Assembly (NCBI RefSeq): GCF_020911725.1
Contig: NZ_CP076620.1
Span: 1,058,501 to 1,122,500 of the forward strand
Source of the DNA: Clostridium cadaveris
GTDB lineage: Bacteria; Bacillota; Clostridia; Clostridiales; Clostridiaceae
DNA: 64,000 nt
Direction of reading: 5' to 3'
Shown: positions 33,238-42,635 of the stretch, piece by piece
How the letters are laid out: each line of letters begins with the position of its first letter
How positions within the stretch are numbered: position 1 is the first letter of the stretch
Position numbers and translations under genes: made by a program
The notes under the pieces: generated by a model
Databases searched by the model: none
Told to the model about the DNA's origin: nothing
Seen by the model: only the letters and a program-made list of their open reading frames with translations

Positions 33238-33975
33238 ATGGAAAAGATAATTGAAATTAATCATTTAAGTAAATCCTTTGGAAACCATAAGGTTTTAAAA
33301 GATATAGATTTCTCTGTTAATAAAGGAGAAGTTGTCTGTATTATAGGATCTTCCGGATCTGGAAAATCAACATTATTAAGATGTGTAAATCTTTTAGAAA
33401 AACCAACAGGTGGCGAAATAATATACAATGGTGAAAATATATTAGATGATAAACACGATATATATAAATATAGAACTAAGCTTGGAATGGTATTTCAACA
33501 ATTTAATTTATTTAACAATCATAATGTTTTAAGCAATTGTGTAGTTGGACAGATTAAGGTTTTAGGGCGAAGCAAGGAAGAAGCAGAGAAAGTTGCTATG
33601 AAATATTTAGATATTGTAGGTATGAGTAATTATATAAATGCTAAGCCAAAACAATTATCAGGAGGACAAAAACAAAGAGTAGCAATAGCAAGAGCTTTAT
33701 CTATGGAACCTGATGTAATATTGTTTGATGAACCAACATCTGCTTTAGATCCAGAAATGGTTGGAGAAGTTCTAAAGGTAATGAAAAAGCTTGCAGAAAG
33801 TGGGCTTACAATGCTAGTTGTAACTCATGAAATGGAGTTTGCAAGAGAAGTATCCCATAGAGTTGTCTTTATGAATAATGGGATTATTGAGGAAGAAGGA
33901 GACCCTGAAGAAATTTTCAATAATCCTAAAAAGGAAAGAACAAGAGAATTTTTAAAACGTACTTTGAGAAAATAA
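33238..33975 (+). CDS. Amino-acid ABC transporter ATP-binding protein
   Basis: 245 residues, GlnQ/HisP class. Walker [11 protein letters not shown]-loop VFQQFNLF, signature LSGGQKQR, Walker [13 protein letters not shown] and the switch histidine in VVTHEMEF are all intact. It starts 12 bases after the permease and completes the riboswitch-controlled importer. Confidence 0.95.
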   Translation: MEKIIEINHLSKSFGNHKVLKDIDFSVNKGEVVCIIGSSGSGKSTLLRCVNLLEKPTGGEIIYNGENILDDKHDIYKYRTKLGMVFQQFNLFNNHNVLSNCVVGQIKVLGRSKEEAEKVAMKYLDIVGMSNYINAKPKQLSGGQKQRVAIARALSMEPDVILFDEPTSALDPEMVGEVLKVMKKLAESGLTMLVVTHEMEFAREVSHRVVFMNNGIIEEEGDPEEIFNNPKKERTREFLKRTLRK

Positions 33976-33997
33976 TGTCATAGAAAGTCAAAAAATG

Positions 33998-34026
33998 TTT
34001 ACTTTTTAATAATGCTAAGATATAAT
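33998..34026 (+). promoter_or_regulatory. Promoter of the c-di-GMP-riboswitch transcript
   Basis: TTTACT (33998-34003), 17 bases, TATAAT (34021-34026). The aptamer begins about 12 bases later. Confidence 0.7.
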
Positions 34027-34037
34027 AAAGAATAAAT

Positions 34038-34132
34038 AGAATATTAGCAAAATTAGAGAAATCTAATGACGCAAAGCTAGAGGGGCTAAAGTCTTACACC
34101 ATGCCAGCCAGTTGCCAAAGAGTGAATATTCT
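34038..34132 (+). promoter_or_regulatory. Cyclic-di-GMP-I riboswitch (GEMM)
   Basis: P1 is AGAATATT (34038-34045) with AATATTCT (34125-34132). P2 carries the docking GAAA tetraloop: TTAGA-GAAA-TCTAA. Then comes the signature GACGCAAAGC, the P3 receptor arm TAGAGGGGCTAAAG, and ATGCCAGCCAGTTGCC. It senses the second messenger c-di-GMP and here lies between its own promoter and a terminator, upstream of a secreted M60 protease gene. Confidence 0.93.
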
Positions 34133-34151
34133 TTGTATTCTTGTTTTTAAC

Positions 34152-34177
34152 GACCGCTCTTTAGAGTGGTCTTTTTT
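34152..34177 (+). terminator. Riboswitch-controlled terminator
   Basis: GACCGCTCT (34152-34160) pairs with AGAGTGGTC (34163-34171, one G:T), then TTTTTT. Located 50 bases before the protease start. Confidence 0.88.
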
Positions 34178-34226
34178 GCTCTTTGGGGGAATTTTTCTTT
34201 AAAATTATTTGAAAGGGAGATGAGCC

Positions 34227-37175
34227 ATGAACAAAAAATTTATTGTAACAGGGTTATTAGTAAGTATGCTAATAACAAACACTAATACTGTAACAGCTTT
34301 TTCAAGCACCAATACTGTAACCAAAGACAGTATAGAAAATTTAAAAATCTATAGAAAAACAAGTCTAAGTCCAGGTCAGGACAATAAAAAATTCAACATA
34401 ACATTCCACATAAGTGAACCATTAGGCATAGAAGTAATGGAAGCAACAGAAGTGGATGTACTTATTACAGGTGAAGGGATATCAGGTAGTGCAAATTTAG
34501 CACTTCACGATGTAAATAATTTAAGAGGACTAAAAAATGTTAGAGTAGGTGAAAAAACTACGGTACATATTCCTAGAAAAGGTGAATTATTTTTAGAGGT
34601 AGGAAATATTAAATATGATGGAAATGTAGATGATGATTTTTCTTTAGATGTAACCATTACATTAAACGGAAAAGACTACAAAATAACACCAACATATGAT
34701 ATGAGAAAAGAAAAGATTACTGATAAAGTTTTAGATGAAGAAAAATTTGAGGAAACTATTTTTTCTAAAGAAAATTCAGAAGATGGAGCTTTATTAATAA
34801 GTGATAATGTAAGAATTTATGTGCCAAAATCAAAATATATACCTAAAGATATAGATGCTAGTGATACATTAGATACACATGAAAAAATAATAGCAACATA
34901 TAATAAAGTTGCAGGATTAGACGAAAAAAACAATGATGAAATAAATAGACCGAGAGAAAACTTTGTATTAGTTAGTGCGAGAAATGAACAAGCTGGATAT
35001 ATGTCTGCTGGTGGACAAATGTTAGATACATTACCTCAAAACATACATGAATATTTTAAAAAGCCAAAAACTCAAGATGTATGGGGAATGTACCATGAGT
35101 ATGGGCATATGTATGAACAGGGATGGGGATTTATAGAGTATTGGAATAATATGTTTGCAAATACTCTTAGAAGAGTTGATTTTGAAAATCCAAATTGGTC
35201 TTGGATTTATGGTAATGAAAAAACTAATTATGATATAAAAAGTGTAATTCCTAGTTATGAAAATTATTTAAAAACAGGGAAAAAGGGAAGTATACATGCC
35301 ATGTATTTCTTTTTAAGCTTTATAGACAACATAGATAGTGACTTTATGGCAAAGGCTGAAACTTATTATAGAGAAAATGGATACTCAAGAGGTGGATGGG
35401 ATTATATTGCTTATTTTATAGCAAAAGAGTATAAGTTAAATGTAATACCATACATTGAAGCAACAGGAAATAGCGTAACATCACAAAGGGTAATAGATGA
35501 TGTTCTTGAAAATGCAACATCAAGCTTCATATATATGTCAGATACAGAAAACTTTAATAAATATAAAAATATATCAATTCCTCCAACTTTAAAATCTATA
35601 TTTGATGGAAAAAACTGTGTTATATCGGGCATGAGTAATCCTAATGCAGAAATATTTATAGATGTAGATGGAATTCATTATAAGACTACAGCTGATGAAA
35701 ATGGTAAATTTAATTATGAATTAGGTGTAGATATATCATTAGATAGCAATGTAAGTGTAGCTTCTAAAGAACAAGGAAAAGAAACAAGCTTTTATAAAAA
35801 ACTTCAAATCAAAGATTCGACTAATGAAATAATGTTTAAAGGATATAAAAGTGAAACTTTTTTAACATTAAAATTTGATTATGAAAATAAAAAATTTAAA
35901 TCGGAATCTAGTGGAAATCCAGCAAATGTCTATATAGGAGGACAATATATTAAAATTGAGCACTATGATAAACATGGAAATAAAAAAGGCAATTATGCAT
36001 TAAATGGTGGACAAACTGCAGATGAATTAGCTAATAAATTAAATGAAACAAATTATAGAGATGGAGATTATTTAAAACTATATCATGCTGAAAAAGATAG
36101 ATTGGCTATTAATGGTAAAGTCAAAAATGCACCAGCATACATAAATGAAAGCTTAGGCAAAGTAGATTTAAATAACAGCTATTTTTATATTATAAATGGG
36201 AAATTAACTTACTCAAACATAAGGCTAGATTTAGGGTTTAATAAAGATGATTTGGAAGATTTTATAGAAAAAGTTAGCACTCTTAAGAAAAATTACTATA
36301 CAAAAACTACTTGGGACAATGTGATAGAAAAATCCAATGAGGCTAAATTAGTATATGATAACAATGAAGCAAGTAATAAAGAAATAGTTGAGTCAGCCAT
36401 AAATCTTAAAGAAGCTATAGAAAATTTAAGAGCAATAAATTTAATAGAATTTATAGGTTCACACTCTAATATGTTCTTGAAGATTGAATTTGATATGGAC
36501 AATAAGAAATTTAAAGCAATATCAAATGGAGAAATAGCTCATAGATATTATGGATCAGCAGTATATGCTACAATAACTCATTATGATAAAAAAGGAAATG
36601 AAAAAGGGAAGTACCAAATAAGAGCTAATGAAACATCAGAAGCAGTAGCAGCTAAATTAAATGAAACAAGCTTCGTAGAGGGTGATTATTTAAAATTCAC
36701 TCATTTAGAGAAAACAGGAGCATTTAGAATAAAAGGATATGTAGAAAATTCACCATCAGACTTGAGCAATGGGGTAGGAAAATTAGATTTAAATAATAGT
36801 TTCTTCTATTTAGTTGGTGAAAGTTTAAAGTATTCTGATTCACAATTAGATTTATCTGCAAACAAAGATGATTTAATTGTAAAATTAGAAGAATCTAAAA
36901 AAATATCAAATAAAGGTTATACGAAGTCATCATTTGAGAACTTACAAAATAAAATATCGGAAGGTGAAACTTTAGTAGAAACGCCAAATTTATATGAAAA
37001 AGAGGTCACAGAGGCTATATCCAATATAGATGCTGCAATAAAAAATTTGGGAAAAATAAATGAAGTAGTATTTAAAGGATATAACAATGAAATAATACTA
37101 TCTTTAAAATTTGATACAGATAAAAATAAGTTTGTGGCTGTATCAAGTGGTAAAACTGCAAATCCATATTTCTAA
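34227..37175 (+). CDS. Secreted M60 (enhancin-like) metalloprotease, C-terminally truncated
   Basis: 982 residues. Signal peptide 1-26 (FIVTGLLVSMLITNTNTVTA); an N-terminal beta domain; a Peptidase M60 domain (about 190-460) with the gluzincin motif HEYGH at 290-294 and W-rich surroundings (WGFIEYWNNMF). Two full copies of a ~200-residue unit follow: a mucin/carbohydrate-binding type beta domain (FKGYKSETFLTLKFDYENKKF, and FIGSHSNMFLKIEF) joined to a FIVAR-type helical hairpin. A third unit begins near 943 (FKGYNNEIILSLKF) and stops after ~40 residues at TAA 37173, 28 bases before the IS. M60 proteases cleave mucin-type glycoproteins. A c-di-GMP riboswitch controls it. Activity may survive, since the catalytic domain is intact, but the anchor is lost. 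Confidence 0.9.
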   Translation: MNKKFIVTGLLVSMLITNTNTVTAFSSTNTVTKDSIENLKIYRKTSLSPGQDNKKFNITFHISEPLGIEVMEATEVDVLITGEGISGSANLALHDVNNLRGLKNVRVGEKTTVHIPRKGELFLEVGNIKYDGNVDDDFSLDVTITLNGKDYKITPTYDMRKEKITDKVLDEEKFEETIFSKENSEDGALLISDNVRIYVPKSKYIPKDIDASDTLDTHEKIIATYNKVAGLDEKNNDEINRPRENFVLVSARNEQAGYMSAGGQMLDTLPQNIHEYFKKPKTQDVWGMYHEYGHMYEQGWGFIEYWNNMFANTLRRVDFENPNWSWIYGNEKTNYDIKSVIPSYENYLKTGKKGSIHAMYFFLSFIDNIDSDFMAKAETYYRENGYSRGGWDYIAYFIAKEYKLNVIPYIEATGNSVTSQRVIDDVLENATSSFIYMSDTENFNKYKNISIPPTLKSIFDGKNCVISGMSNPNAEIFIDVDGIHYKTTADENGKFNYELGVDISLDSNVSVASKEQGKETSFYKKLQIKDSTNEIMFKGYKSETFLTLKFDYENKKFKSESSGNPANVYIGGQYIKIEHYDKHGNKKGNYALNGGQTADELANKLNETNYRDGDYLKLYHAEKDRLAINGKVKNAPAYINESLGKVDLNNSYFYIINGKLTYSNIRLDLGFNKDDLEDFIEKVSTLKKNYYTKTTWDNVIEKSNEAKLVYDNNEASNKEIVESAINLKEAIENLRAINLIEFIGSHSNMFLKIEFDMDNKKFKAISNGEIAHRYYGSAVYATITHYDKKGNEKGKYQIRANETSEAVAAKLNETSFVEGDYLKFTHLEKTGAFRIKGYVENSPSDLSNGVGKLDLNNSFFYLVGESLKYSDSQLDLSANKDDLIVKLEESKKISNKGYTKSSFENLQNKISEGETLVETPNLYEKEVTEAISNIDAAIKNLGKINEVVFKGYNNEIILSLKFDTDKNKFVAVSSGKTANPYF

Positions 37176-37230
37176 AAAATGAATTTTATGGTACTTAATA
37201 TTTAAGGGGCTGTAAAAAAACTCCCCTAAA

Positions 37231-37269
37231 AGAAAAATCGCTGAGGTCGTGAGACTCCAGCGATTTTTT
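37231..37269 (+). terminator. Hairpin inside the IS left end
   Basis: AAAAATCGCTG with CAGCGATTTTTT around a GA-rich loop. It would stop transcripts entering the transposase gene from the M60 side. Confidence 0.8.
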
Positions 37270-37282
37270 GGTATAATTAATT

Positions 37283-38869
37283 ATGCCACTAACTAATAAA
37301 ACCAATAATAATTATACTCTACGTCAGTTGAAATTACCATTAGAAATGGAAAAATTAATTGATATTTCTGATCCGGTATACACTTTTTGTGAGGTTATGG
37401 ATCACATCGACCTATCAAGATATTTTGTAGAGAAGGGTTGCAAAACAGGTCGTCCAAGATGTGATGAACAGAAGCTCCTCAAGGTGATACTCTTTGCCTT
37501 TATGGAACACGGAATCTGTTCTCTGCGGTACATTGAAAAACTCTGCAGAAATGATATCCGGTATATGTATCTTCTTGATGGAATGAAGGCACCTTCATTT
37601 GCCACTTTCGGCAACATGATCCGAAAGGAACTTACTGATTCCATAGAACAAATTTTTTTAGATATGAATACTTATATTTTTGAAAAAGACCATGTTGACT
37701 TGCAGCATACCTATATCGATGGTACTAAAATAGAAGCTAACGCGAACCGCTATACTTGGGTATGGAAAAAGTCATGTACAAAAAACCGGGGAAAAGTTTT
37801 TGAAAAGATATCCACGCTAATCGATGCCATGAACCATGAAGTTTTAGGCTATTTAAATGTGAAACTTGAAAAGCGGGAAGAGTATGCCATCGATTATGTT
37901 TCTGAATTGCTGGAAATGTACAGGAAAGTAATAAACCTAGATGAGTCCACTTTTGTATCTGGTTGTGGTCATAGAAAAAGCATTCAGCAAAAACAGTATC
38001 AGGAATTACAAGGATATTTGGAACGTTTGAAAACATATGCGCATCATATAGAAGTTTGTGGAGAGGAAAGAAACAGCTATTCCAAAACGGATCATGATGC
38101 CACTTTTATGCGGTTAAAACGGGATTACATGGGAAATGATCAGCTGCTTCCAGCATATAATCTTCAGACCGCTGTCTGCGATGAATACATTGCGGCAGTT
38201 GATGTAAAACCATACGCATCAGACATGGAATGCTTTGTTCCTTTACTGGAGAAGTTCAATAAATCCTACGGGCATTACCCCAAATATCCAGTTGCAGATG
38301 CAGGGTATGGTTCTTACAATAACTATCTTTATTGTGAAGAGCATGGGATGGAAAAATATATGAAATTCACCATGTTTAAAAAAGAAACAACAGATAAAAA
38401 GTATCATGAAAACCCCTATCGAGCAGTAAACTTTAAGCAGGATGAATCCGGAAATCTGATATGTCCAAACGGGAAGAAATTTTACTTTAAAAGCAGGCGA
38501 CATGTTTACAAAAACAAATATGGAAGAACGGAAGAAATCTATGAATGTGAAACCTGTGAAGGATGCCAGTATAAAAGTGATTGTTGTCCTAAAGCATCCC
38601 ATAACAGGACAATCCACATGAATCAGGAACTAACCTCTATTCATAAAGAGGTGATTTCAAACCTTGAATCCATACACGGAGCACTTTTAAGAATGAATCG
38701 CAGCATACAGGCAGAAGGAACGTTTGGTGTTTTAAAATGGGATAAGTCTTACAAAAGACTATTCCGAAGAGGCGAGAAAAACGTAATTCTTGAACTTACG
38801 TTGATTTCTTGCGGTTTTAACCTTTACAAATATCATAATAAAAAGCATAGAAAAGGGCTGGCTGCGTAA
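37283..38869 (+). CDS. IS1182-family transposase
   Basis: 528 residues. N-terminal DUF772-like domain (CKTGRPRCDEQKLLKVILFAFM, GICSLRYIEKLCRNDIRYMYL), then a DDE core: aspartate in TYIDGTKIEANANRY, aspartate in PVADAGYGSYNNY, glutamate in QAEGTFGVLKWD. A Cys-rich insert (CETCEGCQYKSDCCPKA) before the last acid is usual for IS1182 members. The frame is intact. Codon use is less AT-biased than the host genes around it. Confidence 0.95.
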   Translation: MPLTNKTNNNYTLRQLKLPLEMEKLIDISDPVYTFCEVMDHIDLSRYFVEKGCKTGRPRCDEQKLLKVILFAFMEHGICSLRYIEKLCRNDIRYMYLLDGMKAPSFATFGNMIRKELTDSIEQIFLDMNTYIFEKDHVDLQHTYIDGTKIEANANRYTWVWKKSCTKNRGKVFEKISTLIDAMNHEVLGYLNVKLEKREEYAIDYVSELLEMYRKVINLDESTFVSGCGHRKSIQQKQYQELQGYLERLKTYAHHIEVCGEERNSYSKTDHDATFMRLKRDYMGNDQLLPAYNLQTAVCDEYIAAVDVKPYASDMECFVPLLEKFNKSYGHYPKYPVADAGYGSYNNYLYCEEHGMEKYMKFTMFKKETTDKKYHENPYRAVNFKQDESGNLICPNGKKFYFKSRRHVYKNKYGRTEEIYECETCEGCQYKSDCCPKASHNRTIHMNQELTSIHKEVISNLESIHGALLRMNRSIQAEGTFGVLKWDKSYKRLFRRGEKNVILELTLISCGFNLYKYHNKKHRKGLAA

Positions 38870-38955
38870 AATCAAAGAGTTATACACACAGCCTTATTAA
38901 GTGCACATTTTTTTACTGGAAAATCAATAATTACCATAAATAATAACTTTTAAAA

Positions 38956-38999
38956 CTAAGAATCGCCAGAACCGGTATTTGCCGGAACTGGCGATTCTT
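38956..38999 (+). terminator. Hairpin inside the IS right end
   Basis: AAGAATCGCCAG with CTGGCGATTCTT around ACCGG-TATTTG-CCGGA, itself base-paired. It ends the transposase transcript. Confidence 0.8.
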
Positions 39000-39035
39000 A
39001 GTTATGGACTTATTTTACAGCCCCTTTTTTATAAA

Positions 39036-39575
39036 TTACGCATTTACAACAGCTAGTAAAGTTTTAGGGTTAGTTAAAACTGTTACATCTTCTGGAATAG
39101 ATACATCTTCAACAAAGATCTTATCTTCAAATTTCATCTCAGACACATCAATTTCAATATATTCAGGAATTTTTTCAACACTTCCCTGTAAATCTATAAA
39201 TGAATTATAAGTTTCTAAAACTAATTTTTTAAATTCTAAAGCTTCCTGTCCAATAGTTCTAACAGGAATTCTCATTTTTATGACTTCATTTGGTTTAGTA
39301 TATTGTAAATCTACATGCAATATTTCATGTAATGTGTTTTTTTGAACTTCTTTAACTACACAATTTAATGTTTTACCATCTAACTCTATTGGAATAATAG
39401 AACCGCTATTATTTGTTTTGAGTAGTTTTTCAAGTTCAAAAGTAGGAATTTGTATTGGGATTGAAGTCTTAAGGAATTCTCCGTAAATTATTCCTGGGGT
39501 TTGTCCTAATTTTCTAAGTCTTTTTTGATTTGAGTTAGCATCTCTTTTAAACACTTTAAATGCTGAGTTTTTCAT
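39036..39575 (-). CDS. rplY: 50S ribosomal protein L25 / general stress protein Ctc
   Basis: 179 residues, the long two-domain Ctc form: an N-terminal 5S-rRNA-binding L25 domain (about 1-92; KRLRKLGQTPGIIYGE, LHEILHVDLQ) and a C-terminal TL5 beta domain (VSEMKFEDKIFVEDVSIPEDVTVLT). It binds 5S rRNA in the large subunit and is often stress-induced. Its stop codon is only 10 bases from the IS end, and no terminator of its own remains on that side; the IS hairpin may serve. Confidence 0.93.
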   Translation of the reverse strand: MKNSAFKVFKRDANSNQKRLRKLGQTPGIIYGEFLKTSIPIQIPTFELEKLLKTNNSGSIIPIELDGKTLNCVVKEVQKNTLHEILHVDLQYTKPNEVIKMRIPVRTIGQEALEFKKLVLETYNSFIDLQGSVEKIPEYIEIDVSEMKFEDKIFVEDVSIPEDVTVLTNPKTLLAVVNA

Positions 39576-39896
39576 AATAAATACCTTCTTTCAATAATTT
39601 TGTAGTTTTTAAATGGAATTATCAATAGAGATATTTCAGCTGACAACATCAAAAGATGAACTTTAAGGTTCATCATATGTACTAGATTCCTTTAAACGTT
39701 TATGTTAAGTGTAAGGGAGAAAGATACAAAAGGCAAAGATATAGAAATATCAAATTAGCAATAAAATCTTGTATTTAAATAGAAGTGTTAAGGAAAAGTT
39801 GGTAATATTATGATAAATTAATAAAAAACTATAATTATTATTGAAGTGGAAAATATTTTATTTTTTGTATTTAAGATTCCAATTTGTAGAATCTAA

Positions 39897-39947
39897 ACGA
39901 AAATTATTATCAATTGTTATATAAAATCTATTGAAAATGATTATCAA
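39897..39947 (+). promoter_or_regulatory. Two Fur-box-like sites upstream of the DUF454/ABC operon
   Basis: TTGAAAATGATTATCAA (39931-39947) matches the Fur core GATAATGATTATC at 12 of 13 positions. A second, weaker match, GAAAATTATTATCAATT, lies at 39899-39915. They sit 45-95 bases before the first gene, with a TATAAT-like box following at 39956. This implies ferric-uptake-regulator control of the operon. The remaining 39576-39896 gap is AT-rich with nothing else that I recognise. Confidence 0.75.
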
Positions 39948-39991
39948 CTGTGATACTATAATTATAGTTTGAAGAGTAAGGAGAAGCTAGG

Positions 39992-40381
39992 ATGAATAAA
40001 GTTAAAAAGTATATGTATGTAATATTAGGGCTGTTGGCATTTGCTATTGGGGCAATAGGAGTGGTACTTCCTGTACTTCCTACAACACCGTTTTTATTAT
40101 TAGCATCTTTTTGTTTTGTTAGAGGGTCAGAAAAGTTTGATAGATGGTTTAAATCAACAAAGATTTACCAAAAGCATCTAGAGAGTTTTGTAGAAGAGAG
40201 AGCAATGACACTAAAACAAAAAGTAACATTATTATTATTTGTAAATGCAATGTTGGCAATTCCAATGATATTAATAGACAGCTTGCATATGAGATTGTTT
40301 CTAATAGGTTTAATATGTGTTAAGCTTTATTATTTCATCTTTAAAATAAAAACAATAAAGCCAACTAATTTAAATGCTTAG
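39992..40381 (+). CDS. DUF454 (YbaN) family membrane protein
   Basis: 129 residues. Family signature near the N-terminus: LGLLAFAIGAIGVVLPVLPTTPFLLLASFCFVRGSEKF, then WFKSTKIYQKHLESFVEERAMTLKQK and two further membrane helices. DUF454 proteins are small inner-membrane proteins of unknown function, often found with iron or haem genes. The gene follows directly behind two Fur boxes, and AAGGAGAAG precedes the ATG. Confidence 0.88.
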   Translation: MNKVKKYMYVILGLLAFAIGAIGVVLPVLPTTPFLLLASFCFVRGSEKFDRWFKSTKIYQKHLESFVEERAMTLKQKVTLLLFVNAMLAIPMILIDSLHMRLFLIGLICVKLYYFIFKIKTIKPTNLNA

Positions 40382-40487
40382 ATCTTTATTAATCAAATAA
40401 GATATTTGTACATATGATGAGGAAATGTGATACATGAAAAGCAGCAAATAATTTTAATTTTAAATTAAAAAGGAGATACAGATTTAT

Positions 40488-40802
40488 ATGTTACACAGAT
40501 TAGGATCAATTTTATTTTTATTAGCTATAATAACTATTTTTTTAAAGTATTTTAAACTTATGAATAGCAAGAAGGCAGTAAAGCTTCATATTATTACAGG
40601 CACATTAGGTGTACTAGCAATGGTTATGTATTCAATATTAGATTTTGTTAAAGATAAAGAAGAAACAATTTTACTAGTTGGACTAGCTAGTATTTTAATA
40701 ATCGTATCTGGAACTAAAAAAGTAAGAAAAAAATATAAATGGCTGCATCTAACATCGTCTATAGGTTTTGCAGCAGCATTGACATTTCACATAATGAATT
40801 AG
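40488..40802 (+). CDS. Small four-helix membrane protein, unknown
   Basis: 104 residues with four hydrophobic segments and short loops. Histidines at 34, 87 and 101 lie in or beside helices (KLHIITGTLG, WLHLTSSIGF, LTFHIMN), a layout that would suit haem b ligation; that is only a suggestion. AAGGAGATA precedes the ATG. It lies between the DUF454 gene and the ABC pair, 18 bases before the latter, so it is part of the Fur-box operon. Confidence 0.6.
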   Translation: MLHRLGSILFLLAIITIFLKYFKLMNSKKAVKLHIITGTLGVLAMVMYSILDFVKDKEETILLVGLASILIIVSGTKKVRKKYKWLHLTSSIGFAAALTFHIMN

Positions 40803-40820
40803 CATAAAGGAGGGATTATT

Positions 40821-42635
40821 ATGGTAAATAAAAGATTGCTTTCACTAAGTAAAGAATCTCAAAAATATGTATACTTTACAGTTTTAATGAACTGGATATC
40901 AATAATCTGCAATATAGGAATAGTCCTATTTGTAGGAAATATAATAGATAAATTATTTAATAATGATTTAAATTTTAATATGGGAGTTTATGCTCTTTAT
41001 ATAGGATCATTAATTTTAATAAGGTTTATATGCAACTATATGTCTGGAAGATTCTCTTATAAATCATCAGCCAATGTAAGAAGGTCTATAAGAGAAAGCA
41101 TCTATAAAAAATTATTAAAATTAGGTGTAAATTATAATGAGACAATATCAACTTCTTCAATTGTACAAATATCAGTAGATGGAGTAGAGGCTCTTGAAAT
41201 TTATTTCGGAAGATATTTACCTCAATTATTTTATAGTTTATTAGCACCACTTACTTTATTTGTAGTTATTGCACCAATAAGTCTTAAAGCTGCAATAGTG
41301 CTTTTAATTTGTGTTCCTCTTATACCAATATCCATAGCGTCAGTTATGAAGTTTGCAAAAAAACTTTTAAGCAAATATTGGGGAATATATACTAATTTAG
41401 GTGATTCATTTTTGGAAAATCTTCAAGGTTTAACAACTTTAAAGATATTTGATTTGGATGAAGAAAAAAATCATGAGATGAATAAGGAAGCAGAGAATTT
41501 TAGAAATATAACAATGAAGGTTTTATCAATGCAGCTAAATTCCATAACAATCATGGATTTAATAGCATTTGGTGGGGCGGCTATAGGTATATTAATAGCT
41601 ATAAATGAATTTAGCAAAGGTAATATAACAGTAGGATCTACAGTAGTAATAATATTATTATCATCAGAATTCTTTATACCAATGAGACTTTTAGGATCAT
41701 TTTTCCATGTAGCTATGAATGGAATAGCTGCAGCAGATAAGATTTTTGCTTTACTTGATACAACGGTTGAAGAGGAAAAAGCTTTATCTCAAAGTGATAA
41801 GGATAAACTAAAAGATATATCTATTTCAATAAAGAATGTGGATTTTAGTTATGATGAAGAAAGACAAGTTTTACACAATATAAATATAGATATAGAGAAT
41901 AAATCAATGGTTGCCTTAGTTGGCGAAAGCGGTTGTGGAAAAAGCACAATTACTAATTTGCTTTTAAAGTTAAACAAAACTAATAAAGGTGAAATTTTAT
42001 TAAATGGAATAAACCTAAATGATATACCATTTGATGAATTAAGGCAAAAGGTAAGCTTTATAAGCCATAGCTCATATATATTTAATTCAACAATAGAAGA
42101 AAATTTAAGAATGGGCAAATACAATGCAAGTGAAAAAGAGTTGTATGCTGCACTTAAAAAGGCAAATTTATATGATTTTGTAATGTCATTAGATAAAAAA
42201 TTAGAAACTCCAGTTGGGGAAAACGGGTCATACCTGTCTGGTGGACAAAAGCAGAGATTAGCTTTAGCTAGAATGATACTTACAAATTCAGAAGTTTATA
42301 TATTTGATGAAGCCACTTCAAATGTTGATGTTGAAAGTGAAGACTCCATCCTTGACACTATATATGAATTATCAAAAGAAAAAACAGTTATTGTTATATC
42401 TCATAGACTGGCTAATATAAAGGGAGCAGATAAAATATATGTTTTAGATAAAGGAAATATAGCGGAAAGTGGAAATCATGATGAACTGATGAAGAATAAT
42501 TCAGTATATGCAAATTTATATACAAATCAAGAAAAACTTGAGGATATATATAAAGAAGAAACTCATAAAGATAGTATAGATAAAAGAACAGAAAAGAAGA
42601 AAAATACAGTTGGGGAGGTGGCTATAAGTGAATAA
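40821..42635 (+). CDS. ABC transporter half-molecule (membrane + ATPase), first of a pair
   Basis: 604 residues: a six-helix exporter-fold membrane domain (about 1-320) fused to an ATPase domain (about 335-575). Walker A GESGCGKST, Q-loop region SFISHSSYIFN, signature [14 protein letters not shown], Walker B VYIFDEATS and switch histidine VISHR are intact. The layout resembles CydD/IrtA-type subunits, which pair with an unlike partner. Its stop overlaps the next start by 8 bases, so a heterodimer with the following protein is very likely. Fur boxes upstream suggest haem or siderophore cargo; the direction of transport cannot be read. Confidence 0.9.
   Translation: MVNKRLLSLSKESQKYVYFTVLMNWISIICNIGIVLFVGNIIDKLFNNDLNFNMGVYALYIGSLILIRFICNYMSGRFSYKSSANVRRSIRESIYKKLLKLGVNYNETISTSSIVQISVDGVEALEIYFGRYLPQLFYSLLAPLTLFVVIAPISLKAAIVLLICVPLIPISIASVMKFAKKLLSKYWGIYTNLGDSFLENLQGLTTLKIFDLDEEKNHEMNKEAENFRNITMKVLSMQLNSITIMDLIAFGGAAIGILIAINEFSKGNITVGSTVVIILLSSEFFIPMRLLGSFFHVAMNGIAAADKIFALLDTTVEEEKALSQSDKDKLKDISISIKNVDFSYDEERQVLHNINIDIENKSMVALVGESGCGKSTITNLLLKLNKTNKGEILLNGINLNDIPFDELRQKVSFISHSSYIFNSTIEENLRMGKYNASEKELYAALKKANLYDFVMSLDKKLETPVGENGSYLSGGQKQRLALARMILTNSEVYIFDEATSNVDVESEDSILDTIYELSKEKTVIVISHRLANIKGADKIYVLDKGNIAESGNHDELMKNNSVYANLYTNQEKLEDIYKEETHKDSIDKRTEKKKNTVGEVAISE

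Larger units (their letters stand above)
37204..39026 (+). mobile_element. IS1182-family insertion sequence
   Basis: 1823 bp bounded by exact 14-bp inverted repeats: AAGGGGCTGTAAAA (37204-37217) and its complement (39013-39026). It carries one transposase gene and internal hairpins near each end that block read-in transcription. Base composition is visibly richer in G+C than the flanks, suggesting recent arrival. I see no clear target duplication. The left flank is the broken M60 gene, but its continuation is not on the right. Confidence 0.92.

Noticed and set aside
34227-37175. Viral-type enhancin acquired with a phage
   Set aside because: The domain order (signal peptide, M60, carbohydrate-binding and FIVAR units) is that of bacterial secreted mucin-type proteases, and no phage genes adjoin it.
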